From contig JACYXH010000742.1 in assembly GCA_026745465.1 (NCBI GenBank), positions 201,501 to 265,500 of the forward strand: DNA of 64,000 nucleotides, given 5' to 3'. This document shows positions 1-8,872 of this stretch, piece by piece. The notes under the pieces were generated by a model that was not told where the DNA came from, did not search any database, and was given only the letters and a program-made list of their open reading frames with translations. Position 1 is the stretch's first letter; every line of letters starts with the position of its first letter. The DNA comes from Lota lota. Lineage: Eukaryota; Chordata; Actinopteri; Gadiformes; Lotidae. A program made the position numbers and the translations under genes.

Positions 1-19
1 TGACTGGACGACAGACAAG

Positions 20-3000
20 ATGGCAGGCACATTCGGGTCGGTGGCACCATTTGACAACAAGACACAAGTGTGGGAAGAATACTGCGAAATTCTGGAGCAT
101 TTTTTTGTTGCAAATGAGATCGACGATGCTGTAAGGAAAAGGGCCATCCTATTGAGCTGTGTGGGCGCGCAGACCTACGCATTGATGAGGAACTTACTGA
201 GCCCGGCAAAGCCAGGGGAAACGTTATATGATGACTTGGTGAGTCTACTGCGATCCCATTTCAATCCTAAACCGAGTGAAATAGTACAAAGATGGAAATT
301 CAACTCAAGAAATAGGAAACCTGAGGAAAGTGTCAGTGATTATGTGGCGGAGCTGAGGAAGCTCGCGCAGGACTGCAACTATGGGGACACGCTCACAGTG
401 ATGCTACGTGACAGATTAGTGTGCGGCATAAATGACGACAGAATACAGCGGAGACTTTTGTCAGAGGAGGGTTTGATGTTTGAAACGGCGCTAAAGAAAG
501 CGCTAGCCATGGAAGCGGCCAACAAGGACATAAAGGACTTGACTTCTATGAGCGATGGAAAAGGGAGCCGACTTGTGGCGGGGTCCGTTTACAACGTGGA
601 CGCCCGTGCAAAGACGCAGCAGCGGGGGCGCGCCAAATGCTACAGATGTGGCGGGAACAGCCACTTGGCAAACGAGTGCAGGTTCGCGGGAGAAAAGTGT
701 CACAACTGTGGTAAGACAGGGCACATAAAGCGGGCCTGCAAACTGGCATGGAACGAGAAATCGGGCGCCCAGGGACCTACAAAGGTTAAAGGGGAGAGAG
801 AGAGATATTCAAAAAGTGCGCATTTCATTCAGGAAGAGGAAGAGAGTAGTCAGGAGAGTAGTGAGGATGTATTCACTATTCACAGTATGAACACTACCAT
901 TCCCAAAGTACCTCCTCTCAGGCAATATTTAAAAGTAAATGGATGTAAGGTAAAATTTGAGATTGATACCGGCTGTAGTGTAACAGTAATGTCACAGTCA
1001 GAGTATGCTAAGCTAGGGAAGAAGGCAAATGTGCCAGAGCTAGGTACATGTCCTATCAGTCTTAAAACATATACGGGACAAAAAGTTGACATTCTAGGGT
1101 CAGCTAATGTGAAAGTTGAACATAAAGGAATGGTCAAAGAGTTACCAGTTGTAGTTGTAGCGGGGTCAGGACCAAACCTGCTGGGGCGAGGGTGGATCAC
1201 CAAGTTAGATGTGGACTGGCGTACAATGAATAAGATAATGGACAGCAAAGATGCTTTACAGGAAGTGTTAAAGAAACATGAGCAGGTGTTCAAGGATGAG
1301 CTTGGCACATTAAAAGGAGCCACAGCAAAGATACATGTAGCCAGTGATGCTACACCCCGCTTCTTCAAACCGAGGTCAGTTCCGTTTGCAATGAAAACGA
1401 AGGTAGAGGCTGAGTTGGATCGGCTCTTGAAGGAAAACATCATAGAACCAGTGAAGTTCTCAGACTGGGCAGCACCAATAGTCCCAGTGGTAAAACCGGA
1501 CAATACGGTGAGATTGTGTGGGGACTACAAGGTGACTGTAAATAGAGTGTCATCACTAGAACAGTACCCCATTCCTAAAATGGAGGACATGTTCACGTCC
1601 CTAGCGGGGGGTGAAAAATTCAGTAAACTGGATATGAGTCATGCTTACCAACAGATAAGGCTAGATGAAGACTCAAAGAAATACGTCACAGTGAACACGC
1701 ACAAGGGACTGTTCACCTATTCAAGGTTACCCTTCGGAGTCAGCTCCAGTCCTGCAATCTTCCAGCGCACTATGGAAGGGATTCTACAGGGGATTCCCCA
1801 GTGTGCAGTCTATCTGGACGACATCCTTCTGACAGGAACGGATGATCAGGACCACATCCGTACACTGGACAGAGTGTTACAACGGCTGGAGGAGGCAGGG
1901 CTACGATTGAAACGGAGTAAGTGCAACTTCATGGAGAAGGAAGTTACATTCCTAGGACACAGGGTGGACGCTACTGGGCTGCATCCAGTGCCAGAGAAAG
2001 TGAAGGCGGTCCAAGATGCACCAGCGCCTACTACAGTCACGGAATTGAAAGCATATCTGGGACTGTTAAACTACTACCATAGGTTCCTACCGAAGTTGTC
2101 TACCTTATTGGCTCCTCTGCACCAGCTGCTTAGGAAGGACGAGCCATGGTGTTGGAGGTCGGAGCAAAAACGGGCCTTCAACCAGTCAAAAGAACTATTA
2201 CAGTCGAGCAGAGTGTTGGTACATTATGATGAAGGAAAAGTACTGATACTATCCTGTGATGCCTCACCCTACGGGTTGGGAGCGGTATTGTCTCATCGTA
2301 TGCCAGATGGGGCTGAGAAGCCTATAGGGTTTGTATCGCGCACACTCTCACCTGCTGAAAAGAACTATTCACAACTTGATAAGGAGGGGTTAGCTATCAT
2401 ATTTGGCGTGAAGAAGTTTCATAAATACTTATATGGGAGGAAGTTTGAAATCTGTACTGACCATAAGCCTCTTATCAGTTTGTTGAATGAAATGAAAGCG
2501 GTGCCACAAATGGCATCTCCCAGAATAATGAGATGGGCAGTAACATTACGAGCATATGAGTATGTCATTACTTACAGAGCAGGCAAGGACAACGGTAACG
2601 CTGATGCTCTCAGCCGCCTCCCTCTCCCAGAGTGTCCAAGCAGTCCGCCTCCTGAGGAACGAGTGCTAATGCTGGATCAGGAGATCAGCCCAATGACGAC
2701 CTCGAAACAAATCCAGAGCTGGACAGCCAAAGATCCAGTCCTGTCGAGGGTCCGTGAGTACCTACTGAGGGGCTGGCCAAATCACAAGGATGGACATGAG
2801 TTTGCCGTTTACAAACAGAAGCAGCATGAGCTCAGTGTTCAGGACGGTTGTGTGCTGTGGGGAGCCCGGGTCGTCGTTCCAGAGAGAGGACGCACAGCAA
2901 TGATGGAACAACTGCATCAGAGTCATCCCGGCATGACCAGAATGAAAGGCTTGGCCAGGAGCTACATGTGGTGGCCCAATATGGATTCTGACATTGAAAA

Positions 3001-4021
3001 GAAGGTCAAATCATGCACCACATGTCAAGAGCAGAGAAAAGCACCTGCTAGTGCCCCACTCCATCCCTGGGAGTGGCCCAGTAAGCCATGGAGAAGGCTA
3101 CACATAGACTATGCAGGTCCTTTCATGGGAAAGATGTTTTTGGTAATAGTAGACGCTCACTCAAAATGGATGGACGTATACCCATTGAGCTTAGCTACGT
3201 CAGCTGCTACCGTGGATAGTCTCAGGAACAGTTTCAGTAGTCACGGCATTCCGGAGATGATCGTTTCAGATAATGCTCAGTGTTTTGTGTGTGAGAACAC
3301 CAAAGAGTTCATGACAAAAAATGGAATCACACATGTCACATCAGCACCCCACCACCCTTCTTCCAACGGGCTGGCGGAGCGGGCTGTTCAAACTTTTAAA
3401 GAGCTAATGAAAAAGAGCTCAGGTGAGACATTGGAGACAAAACTGAATAGGGTTTTATTTAGTTATCGTATAACTCCACAGTCTACCACTGGACTTTCCC
3501 CTGCTGAGATGATGATGGGAAGGAAGTTGAGGTGCACATTAGACCTGATACACCCAGATCTAAAGAGTAAAGTGGAGGCTAAACAAGCAGGACAGAAAAC
3601 ATACCATGACAGACACACAAAAGATCGCAGTTTTGTTGTCGGAGACTTGGTGTATACCAAGAATTTTGGGTATGGCCCTAAATGGATACCGGGGCTGGTT
3701 CAGGAGATCACAGGGCCTGTGTCGTACACTGTACTCTTGGGGAATGGTCGAGTGGTGCGTCGGCATGTTGACCAGCTGTTCAGCAGGCAAGAAGATGACA
3801 GTTCAGAGGCAATGACAGACAAAACAGACGAGGACGACTACAGAGAGCTCAGTCCACCAGACAGTGAGGTGCCACAGGACACAGGTATACCACTGGCACA
3901 AACAGACAATGCACCTGTTGCTGAGGAAATCAACGCGCCTGGTGGTTCACCTAAAGTGGAATTGCGACGCTCTCAAAGAACAAGAAAAGCCCCAGCTCGT
4001 TTTGGAGAGTTTGGGAGGTAA
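20..4021 (+). CDS. Gag-Pol polyprotein of a Ty3/Gypsy retrotransposon
   Basis: A single frame of 1333 codons encodes the protein set for copying the element through RNA. In order: a Gag region (about 1-200); two CCHC zinc knuckles (about 206-245, CYRCGGNSHLANEC and CHNCGKTGHIKRAC); an aspartic protease with DTG (about 315); a reverse transcriptase with YLDD (about 597); an RNase H with LSCDASPYGLG (about 744) and a CTDHKPL motif; an integrase with an HHCC zinc site (about 965-1000); the DDE residues in HIDYAG, VSDNAQ and LAERAVQ (about 1029, 1083, 1119); and a GPY/F-like module (GLVQEITGPVSYTV). I see no chromodomain. Gag and Pol are fused with no frameshift or stop. The domain order RT-RNaseH-IN is diagnostic of Gypsy. 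It resembles the vertebrate elements often labelled K02A2.6-like (family memory, not a search). All catalytic motifs I can see are intact, so the copy may still be active. Confidence 0.95.
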   Translation: MAGTFGSVAPFDNKTQVWEEYCEILEHFFVANEIDDAVRKRAILLSCVGAQTYALMRNLLSPAKPGETLYDDLVSLLRSHFNPKPSEIVQRWKFNSRNRKPEESVSDYVAELRKLAQDCNYGDTLTVMLRDRLVCGINDDRIQRRLLSEEGLMFETALKKALAMEAANKDIKDLTSMSDGKGSRLVAGSVYNVDARAKTQQRGRAKCYRCGGNSHLANECRFAGEKCHNCGKTGHIKRACKLAWNEKSGAQGPTKVKGERERYSKSAHFIQEEEESSQESSEDVFTIHSMNTTIPKVPPLRQYLKVNGCKVKFEIDTGCSVTVMSQSEYAKLGKKANVPELGTCPISLKTYTGQKVDILGSANVKVEHKGMVKELPVVVVAGSGPNLLGRGWITKLDVDWRTMNKIMDSKDALQEVLKKHEQVFKDELGTLKGATAKIHVASDATPRFFKPRSVPFAMKTKVEAELDRLLKENIIEPVKFSDWAAPIVPVVKPDNTVRLCGDYKVTVNRVSSLEQYPIPKMEDMFTSLAGGEKFSKLDMSHAYQQIRLDEDSKKYVTVNTHKGLFTYSRLPFGVSSSPAIFQRTMEGILQGIPQCAVYLDDILLTGTDDQDHIRTLDRVLQRLEEAGLRLKRSKCNFMEKEVTFLGHRVDATGLHPVPEKVKAVQDAPAPTTVTELKAYLGLLNYYHRFLPKLSTLLAPLHQLLRKDEPWCWRSEQKRAFNQSKELLQSSRVLVHYDEGKVLILSCDASPYGLGAVLSHRMPDGAEKPIGFVSRTLSPAEKNYSQLDKEGLAIIFGVKKFHKYLYGRKFEICTDHKPLISLLNEMKAVPQMASPRIMRWAVTLRAYEYVITYRAGKDNGNADALSRLPLPECPSSPPPEERVLMLDQEISPMTTSKQIQSWTAKDPVLSRVREYLLRGWPNHKDGHEFAVYKQKQHELSVQDGCVLWGARVVVPERGRTAMMEQLHQSHPGMTRMKGLARSYMWWPNMDSDIEKKVKSCTTCQEQRKAPASAPLHPWEWPSKPWRRLHIDYAGPFMGKMFLVIVDAHSKWMDVYPLSLATSAATVDSLRNSFSSHGIPEMIVSDNAQCFVCENTKEFMTKNGITHVTSAPHHPSSNGLAERAVQTFKELMKKSSGETLETKLNRVLFSYRITPQSTTGLSPAEMMMGRKLRCTLDLIHPDLKSKVEAKQAGQKTYHDRHTKDRSFVVGDLVYTKNFGYGPKWIPGLVQEITGPVSYTVLLGNGRVVRRHVDQLFSRQEDDSSEAMTDKTDEDDYRELSPPDSEVPQDTGIPLAQTDNAPVAEEINAPGGSPKVELRRSQRTRKAPARFGEFGR

Positions 4022-4310
4022 AGGAGATTCCTTCTTATGGGCTAGAATGCGCCCTTATCTCCTTTAGGAAGTAAGGTAGTCTACCCTTGCTTCAAATAAA
4101 GACATTATGAGAGTGTATCTGAAATGAAAAAGAAATGGGACACTCACACGGCCTTTGTTATGGTTTTGGAAACCGGTTCAAGCTGTTACTTATACGTTGA
4201 ATTTGTTTATTTGTGGTTGCTGTTGTTGAAAATGTTATATTGTGTTCACATAGTGTTTAATATGCAGATATTTTACTAACCGGGTTAGTTCAGATTTAAG
4301 GGGGGAGGAA

Positions 4311-4477
4311 TGTTGTAGAGCGGGATATGACCACTAGGGGCAGTAGTGCCATTGTTGGGCACAGGAACTGACCGCTCTCTCCCCGGAGTTAGAAGTTGTT
4401 GCATGGTCCTTCAATAAAGAGTAATGAGCCAAGTCTGTGACCGTCCAGTTATTAATTAGTATTCCCAATATACTACA
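4311..4477 (+). repeat. 3' LTR of the Gypsy element
   Basis: This is a short LTR of about 167 bp. It begins TGTTGTAG straight after the polypurine tract and ends near ACTACA. A polyadenylation signal AATAAA lies at 4413-4418. The exact left boundary could be 4311 or 4314, because TG occurs at both positions. The other LTR is outside the window, so identity cannot be measured. Confidence 0.75.
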
Positions 4478-4695
4478 ATAACATAAAAGGCATAGCAACG
4501 ATTACAATAATAGTAAAAAAAAGAATACACACACAATAACTATGGTACAATCATTACGTTATTAATAATATAATGAATATTATTCAATTGTGTGTAGTAA
4601 TAATATACAACTAATAATTATTATTAATCAATTATAAAATTAAAAGAATACATAGATTACTATGTAATAGATTATATACTAGATTTTACACTCAC
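4478..4695. other. AT-rich intron remnant of a TRIM pseudogene
   Basis: Very AT-rich DNA with no coding potential. It lies just downstream, in the minus sense, of the TRIM exon splice donor (GTGAGT on the minus strand at 4690-4695). It is therefore best read as the start of the intron that would lead to a B30.2 exon. That exon is not in the window; the Gypsy element occupies the space. Confidence 0.5.
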
Positions 4696-5136
4696 ACTTC
4701 TTTAGAGCTGATCTCAGGTCAGGCAGCTTCTTCATCTCCATGTTCAGTGTCTCCTCCAGCTGATCCAGGGATCTCCTCAAGGTCCCTACGTATGACGGAG
4801 GATGGACCTCCACCGTTGTCCAGTCCCTGGTGGGTGGAGGATTCTTCAGGGATCTGAAGGTCTGGAGGAAGTGGAGGTGGTCTTCATTGTGTGAGAGCTG
4901 CTTCACCTCTGAGCTTCTATTTGTCAGATCTTGTATTTCCTGTTCCAGCTCTTTGATGAAGCCTTCAGCTTCTTTCTCTGTGGATTTCAGTTTCTCTTTA
5001 ACCGTTTGGTTGAACTCATCCTGCCACTTTTCAATAGAGCGCTTCAGAGCAGTGAAGACCTGCACACCATCAGCTATCTCTCTGTCTGCGTCTGCTTTGC
5101 TGCGGTCCACTGTGTCTTTAATCTCCTGAATCTTTT
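4696..5136 (-). pseudogene. TRIM coiled-coil exon fragment, broken by LTR element insertion
   Basis: The 3' half of a TRIM coding exon. It encodes the coiled coil and linker (key stretches DREIADGVQVFTAL, KWQDEFNQTVKEKL, DLTNRSSEVKQLS, RDWTTVEVHPPSYVGTLRR) and stops at a GT splice donor after the KKC-type end. It is closely related to the intact copy at 29504-30569. Homology ends abruptly at 5136, where element A begins. The 5-base target-site duplication CTTTT (5132-5136 and 8860-8864) frames element A, and 8865-8872 (gttgtctc) looks like the next few bases of the exon before element B starts. The RING and B-box part is missing. Dead as a gene. Confidence 0.88.
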
Positions 5137-5761
5137 TGTTAAGGTTACGTGAATTGGACCCAAACGCAAGACACAGGAAACCAACGGGGTGCGGGTTGAG
5201 AACAGGGATTTATTGTCCAAAGTACAGGCAAGGGCAAGGCAGGCGAGTAGTCCAGCGGGCAGTAGGCAGGCGGGGAGTCAGGCAGGCAGAGAGACGTAGT
5301 CAGGCGGGTGGTCGGGCAGGCGAGGTTCGGCAACGAGGAAGACAGGCTGGCAGGAACTAGGAACAGGAACGAGGAGCGGGAACGAGGAACAGGAACGAGG
5401 AGCGGGAACGTGGAACAGAAACGGGAACAGGAACAGGCACGAGGACAAGAACAAGAACCGGAGCGGAACAAGAACGGGAGCGGAACCCGTAACAAGAACA
5501 AGGAACTAAAAGGTGAGGACGAAGTTACTGAGAGAAGTGAAAACACTAAACTAAACAACGAACTAGCACTGGCTCTGTGGGGAGCCAGTGCTTAAGTACA
5601 GAGGGGGTGATTTGTGAATTGATGGCAGGAGTGTGTGAACAGAGGGAGTGCACGTGGTGGCTAATTGATGACGAGAGGTAAACAAAGGAGCACATGGTGT
5701 AATGAGGCAAGGTGTCACTAGATGGCGGAAATGGACAGGAACGGAGGAGGGTCACGTAACA
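5137..5761 (-). repeat. 3' LTR of element A
   Basis: 625 bp. Read on the minus strand it begins TGTTACGTGACCC at 5761 and ends CCTTAACA at 5137. It has a polyadenylation signal (AATAAA on the minus strand, 5209-5214) and a tract of G/C-rich 'TTCCTG/CGTTCC' repeats in the middle. The segment 5313-5761 is nearly identical to the truncated 5' LTR at 8411-8859. Confidence 0.85.
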
Positions 5762-5772
5762 GTACCCCCCCC

Positions 5773-8370
5773 TCAACGGACGCCTCCAGGCGTACGCACG
5801 ACGGGGGAGGGTGCTGGCGGTGGGGATCGCAGGTAAGGGAGGGGTCCAGGGAGAGACTCCGGAAAAAAAAAAATAAAAAAAAAAAATAAACAGGCTTGCT
5901 CCCCAGGTCCGTAGCCCTCCCAGCCTATCGGAGACTGGTTTTGTCGGCCACGACGACGCACATCCAGTAGGCGTCTGGCCGAGAACGCCGGGATACTGTC
6001 AATCACCCGGGGAAGTGACGGAGCCGGGGACGGAAGAGACAGCGGCCTAGGGGACTGGGGCTTTTTCACGGCGGATAACCGTGGGACCGGTAGCCGGCGC
6101 TTGCGACCAGGAGGTCGTTGGGGCTTGGAACCAGGAGACAGCTGCTGGGGCTCAGGGTCAGGAGGACACTGGGGCTCAGGGCCAGGAGGCAACTGCGGTT
6201 GGGGCTCAGGATCAGGAGGACACTGGGGCTCAGGAGGACACTGGGGCTGGGGCTCAGGATCAGGAGGACACTGGGGCCGGGACTCAGGACCTGGAGACAA
6301 CTGGGGCTTAGGACCAGGAAGCAACTGTTGCTGGGACTGGAACTCAGGAACTGGAGACAACTGGGGCTTGGGACCAGGAGACAACTGCTGCTGGCGCTGG
6401 AGCTCAGGGCCAAGAGGCAACTGTTGCTGGGACCGGAACACAGGAACTGGAGACAACTGGGGCTTGGGACCAGGAGGCAACTGCTGCTGGCGCTGGAGCT
6501 CAGGGCAAGGAGGCAACTGTTGCTGAGGCTCAGGGCCAGGAGGCCGCTGGAGCTTGGGCCTTTTCCCAGGGGAGTCCAGCTGAACTGGTAGCCGGCGCTT
6601 GCGGCCAGGAGTTCGCTGGGGCTTGGAGTCGGGACCAGGAGACAACCGGGGCTTGGAGTCGGGACCAGGAGACAACCGGGGCTTGGAGTCGGGACTTGGG
6701 GACAACCGGGACTTGGACTCGGGACCTGGGGACAACCGGGACTTGGACTCGGGACCTGGGGACAACCGGGACTTGGACTCGGGACCTGGGGACAACCGGG
6801 ACTTGGACTCGGGACCTGGAGACAAGTGGGACTTGGACTCGGGACCTGGAGACAAGTGGGACTTGGACTCGGGACCTGGAGACAAGTGGGACTTGGACTC
6901 GGGACCTGGAGACAAGTGGGACTTGGACTCGGGACCTGGAGACAAGTGGGACTTGGACTCGGGACCTGGAGACAAGTGGGACTTGGACTCGGGACCTGGA
7001 GACAACTGGGGCTTGGACTCGGGACCTGGAGACAACTGGGGCTTGGACTCGGGACCTGGAGACAACTGGGGCTTGGACTCGGGACCTGGAGACAACTGGG
7101 GCTTGGACTTGGGACCTGGAGACAACTGGGGCTTGGACTCGGGACCTGGAGACAACTGGGGCTTGGACTCGGGACCTGGAGACAACTGGGGCTTGGACTC
7201 GGGACCAGGAGACAACTGGCGCTGGAGCTCAGGACCAGGAGGAAGCTGCTGCTGGCGCTGGAGCTCAGAGCCAGGATACCGCTGGGGCTTGGGACTGGGA
7301 GACAACTGGCGCTGGAGCTCAGGGCCAGGAGGAATCTGCTGCTGGCGCTGGAGCTCAGGACCAGGATACAGCTGGAGCTTGGGACTGGGAGGCAACTGGC
7401 GCTGGAGCTCAGGGCCAGGAGGAAGCTGCTGCTGGCGCTGGAGCTCAGGGCCAGGATACAGCTGGGGCTTGGGGCTAGGAGAAAACTGGCGCTGGAGCTC
7501 AGGGCCAGGAGGAAGCTGCTGCTGGCGCTGGAGCTCAGGGCCAGGATACAGCTGGAGCTTGGGACTGGGGAACAACTGGCGCTGGAGCTCAGGGCCAGGA
7601 GGAAGCTGCTGCTGGCGCTGGAGCTCAGGACCAGGACACAGCTGGGGCTTGGGGCTAGGAGGCAGCTGCTGCTGGCGCTGGGGCTCAGGGCCAGGAGGCC
7701 GCTGTTGCTGGGGCTTGAGACTTGGAGACAACTGGCGCTGGAGCTCAGGGCCAGGAGGAAACTGCTGCTGGCGCTGGAGCTCAGGGCCAGGATACAGCTG
7801 GAGCTTGGGACTGGGAGGCAACTGGCGCTGGAGCTCAGGGCCAGGAGGAAGCTGCTGCTGGCGCTGGAGCTCAGGACCAGGATACAGCTGGGACTTGGGG
7901 CTAGGAGATAACCGGCGCTGGAGCTCAGGGCCAGGAGGAAGCTGCTGCTGGCGCTGGAGCTCAGGACCAGGATACAGCTGGGGCTTGGGGCTAGGAGGCA
8001 ACTGCTGCTGGCGCTGGGGCTCAGGGCCAGGAGGCAGCTGTTGTTGGGGCTTGAGACTAGGAGACAACTGGGGCTTGGGCCTTTTCCCGGGGGAGTCCAG
8101 CTGAACCGGTAGCCGGCGCTTGCGGCCAGAAGTTCGCTGGGGCTTGGGAACAGGTGACCGCAGTTGCAGCGGAGCTGGTGGCCGCGAGACTGCGGCTGCA
8201 GCGGGTGTTGGTGGCCACGAGACTGCAGTTGCAGCGGGGGTTGGCGCCGGGAGGGAAAAAGACCGAGGCGAAGAAGGCGGCGGAGAAGCGGGGAAGAGAG
8301 AGAGGGAAGCCAAGGGCGAGCGGAGGTCGCGCTCGACGTGAGCCGCCAAAAGCCCCTGTATGTACTTCAC
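5773..8370 (-). CDS. Tandem-repeat Pro/Gln/Ser-rich ORF of element A
   Basis: An 865-codon frame filling the interior of element A. It ends at TGA immediately before the polypurine tract. Most of it is repeats: a 10-residue unit like SPGPESKSHL (30-bp DNA period, about 6640-7200) and longer PGPELQRQQQLPPGPELQRQ units. It has basic patches of the GRKRRLPVQL type and a C-terminal module with LPRVIDSIPA, DVRRRGR and PPPAPSPVVRTPGGVR that matches element B. The N-terminus differs from copy B because the 5' part is deleted, so the start at 8370 may be accidental. A run of A at 5863-5890 inserts a Phe stretch, which looks like a chance poly-T insertion. The 30-bp repeat leaves other frames open too, so openness alone is weak evidence of a protein. 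No catalytic motif is visible; the function is unknown. Confidence 0.6.
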   Translation of the reverse strand: MKYIQGLLAAHVERDLRSPLASLSLFPASPPPSSPRSFSLPAPTPAATAVSWPPTPAAAAVSRPPAPLQLRSPVPKPQRTSGRKRRLPVQLDSPGKRPKPQLSPSLKPQQQLPPGPEPQRQQQLPPSPKPQLYPGPELQRQQQLPPGPELQRRLSPSPKSQLYPGPELQRQQQLPPGPELQRQLPPSPKLQLYPGPELQRQQQFPPGPELQRQLSPSLKPQQQRPPGPEPQRQQQLPPSPKPQLCPGPELQRQQQLPPGPELQRQLFPSPKLQLYPGPELQRQQQLPPGPELQRQFSPSPKPQLYPGPELQRQQQLPPGPELQRQLPPSPKLQLYPGPELQRQQQIPPGPELQRQLSPSPKPQRYPGSELQRQQQLPPGPELQRQLSPGPESKPQLSPGPESKPQLSPGPESKPQLSPGPKSKPQLSPGPESKPQLSPGPESKPQLSPGPESKPQLSPGPESKSHLSPGPESKSHLSPGPESKSHLSPGPESKSHLSPGPESKSHLSPGPESKSHLSPGPESKSRLSPGPESKSRLSPGPESKSRLSPGPESKSRLSPSPDSKPRLSPGPDSKPRLSPGPDSKPQRTPGRKRRLPVQLDSPGKRPKLQRPPGPEPQQQLPPCPELQRQQQLPPGPKPQLSPVPVFRSQQQLPLGPELQRQQQLSPGPKPQLSPVPEFQSQQQLLPGPKPQLSPGPESRPQCPPDPEPQPQCPPEPQCPPDPEPQPQLPPGPEPQCPPDPEPQQLSPGSKPQRPPGRKRRLPVPRLSAVKKPQSPRPLSLPSPAPSLPRVIDSIPAFSARRLLDVRRRGRQNQSPIGWEGYGPGEQACLFFFFIFFFPESLPGPLPYLRSPPPAPSPVVRTPGGVR

Positions 8371-8410
8371 ATCCTCGTGGAGAGATCTAAATGGTGCTGC
8401 GGTTGCAGCC

Positions 8411-8859
8411 CGGGCAGGCGAGGTTCGGCAACGAGGAAGACAGGCTGGCAGGAACTAGGAACAGGAACGAGGAGCGGGAACGAGGAACAGGAACGAGGAG
8501 AGGGAACGTGGAACAGAAACGGGAACAGGAACAGGCACGAGGACAAGAACAAGAACCGGAGCGGAACAAGAACGGGAGCGGAACCCGTAACAAGAACAAG
8601 GAACTAAAAGGCGAGGACGAAGTTACTGAGAGAAGTGAAAACACTAAACTAAACAACGAACTAGCACTGGCTCTGTGGGGAGCCAGTGCTTAAGTACAGA
8701 GGGGGTGATTTGTGAATTGATGGCAGGAGTGTGTGAACAGAGGGAGTGCACGTGGTGGCTAATTGATGACGAGAGGTAAACAAAGGAGCACATGGTGTAA
8801 TGAGGCAAGGTGTCACTAGATGGCGGAAATGGACAGGAACGGAGGAGGGTCACGTAACA
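8411..8859 (-). repeat. Truncated 5' LTR of element A
   Basis: It matches 5313-5761 almost base for base, starting at CGGGCAGGCGAGGTTCGG and ending at the element edge CACGTAACA (plus strand). The inner end of the LTR and the primer-binding region expected next to it are missing, replaced directly by internal sequence. Confidence 0.85.
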
Positions 8860-8872
8860 CTTTTGTTGTCTC

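Larger units (their letters stand above)
1..4477 (+). mobile_element. Ty3/Gypsy LTR retrotransposon, 5' LTR outside window
   Basis: The element enters from the left edge: the Gag-Pol frame starts at 20, so the 5' LTR and primer-binding site lie upstream of base 1. At its 3' side a purine-rich tract (AAGGGGGGAGGAA, ending at 4310) directly precedes a short LTR that starts TGTTGTAG and ends near ...ACTACA at 4477. This order (gag-pol, polypurine tract, LTR) and the unbroken frame indicate a recent copy. The target-site duplication cannot be checked because the left end is missing. The insertion lies just downstream, in gene sense, of the TRIM exon fragment on the minus strand. Confidence 0.93.
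5137..8859 (-). mobile_element. Non-autonomous LTR retrotransposon copy A
   Basis: On the minus strand the element starts TGTTACGTG at 8859 and ends at 5137, bounded by 5-bp target duplications CTTTT (5132-5136, 8860-8864). Its 3' LTR is complete (5137-5761). Its 5' LTR retains only 8411-8859, so about 176 bp of the LTR end plus the leader and the start of the internal frame are deleted at the junction near 8411. A G-rich polypurine tract (complement of 5763-5774) precedes the 3' LTR. The interior holds one long tandem-repeat ORF and no protease, RT, RNase H or integrase motif, so it must borrow enzymes. It is related to copy B (8873-13007), which has the same LTR type and the same ORF ends. 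Confidence 0.85.

Noticed and set aside
880..1503. 207-codon minus-strand frame inside the Gypsy polyprotein
   Set aside because: Antisense shadow with no domain. The plus strand carries protease and RT motifs.
6081..8104. Long plus-strand frames opposite the element A ORF (up to 501 codons, rich in Gly, Asp, Trp)
   Set aside because: The 30-bp repeat keeps several frames open on both strands. The minus-strand frame is preferred because its end and modules match element B.
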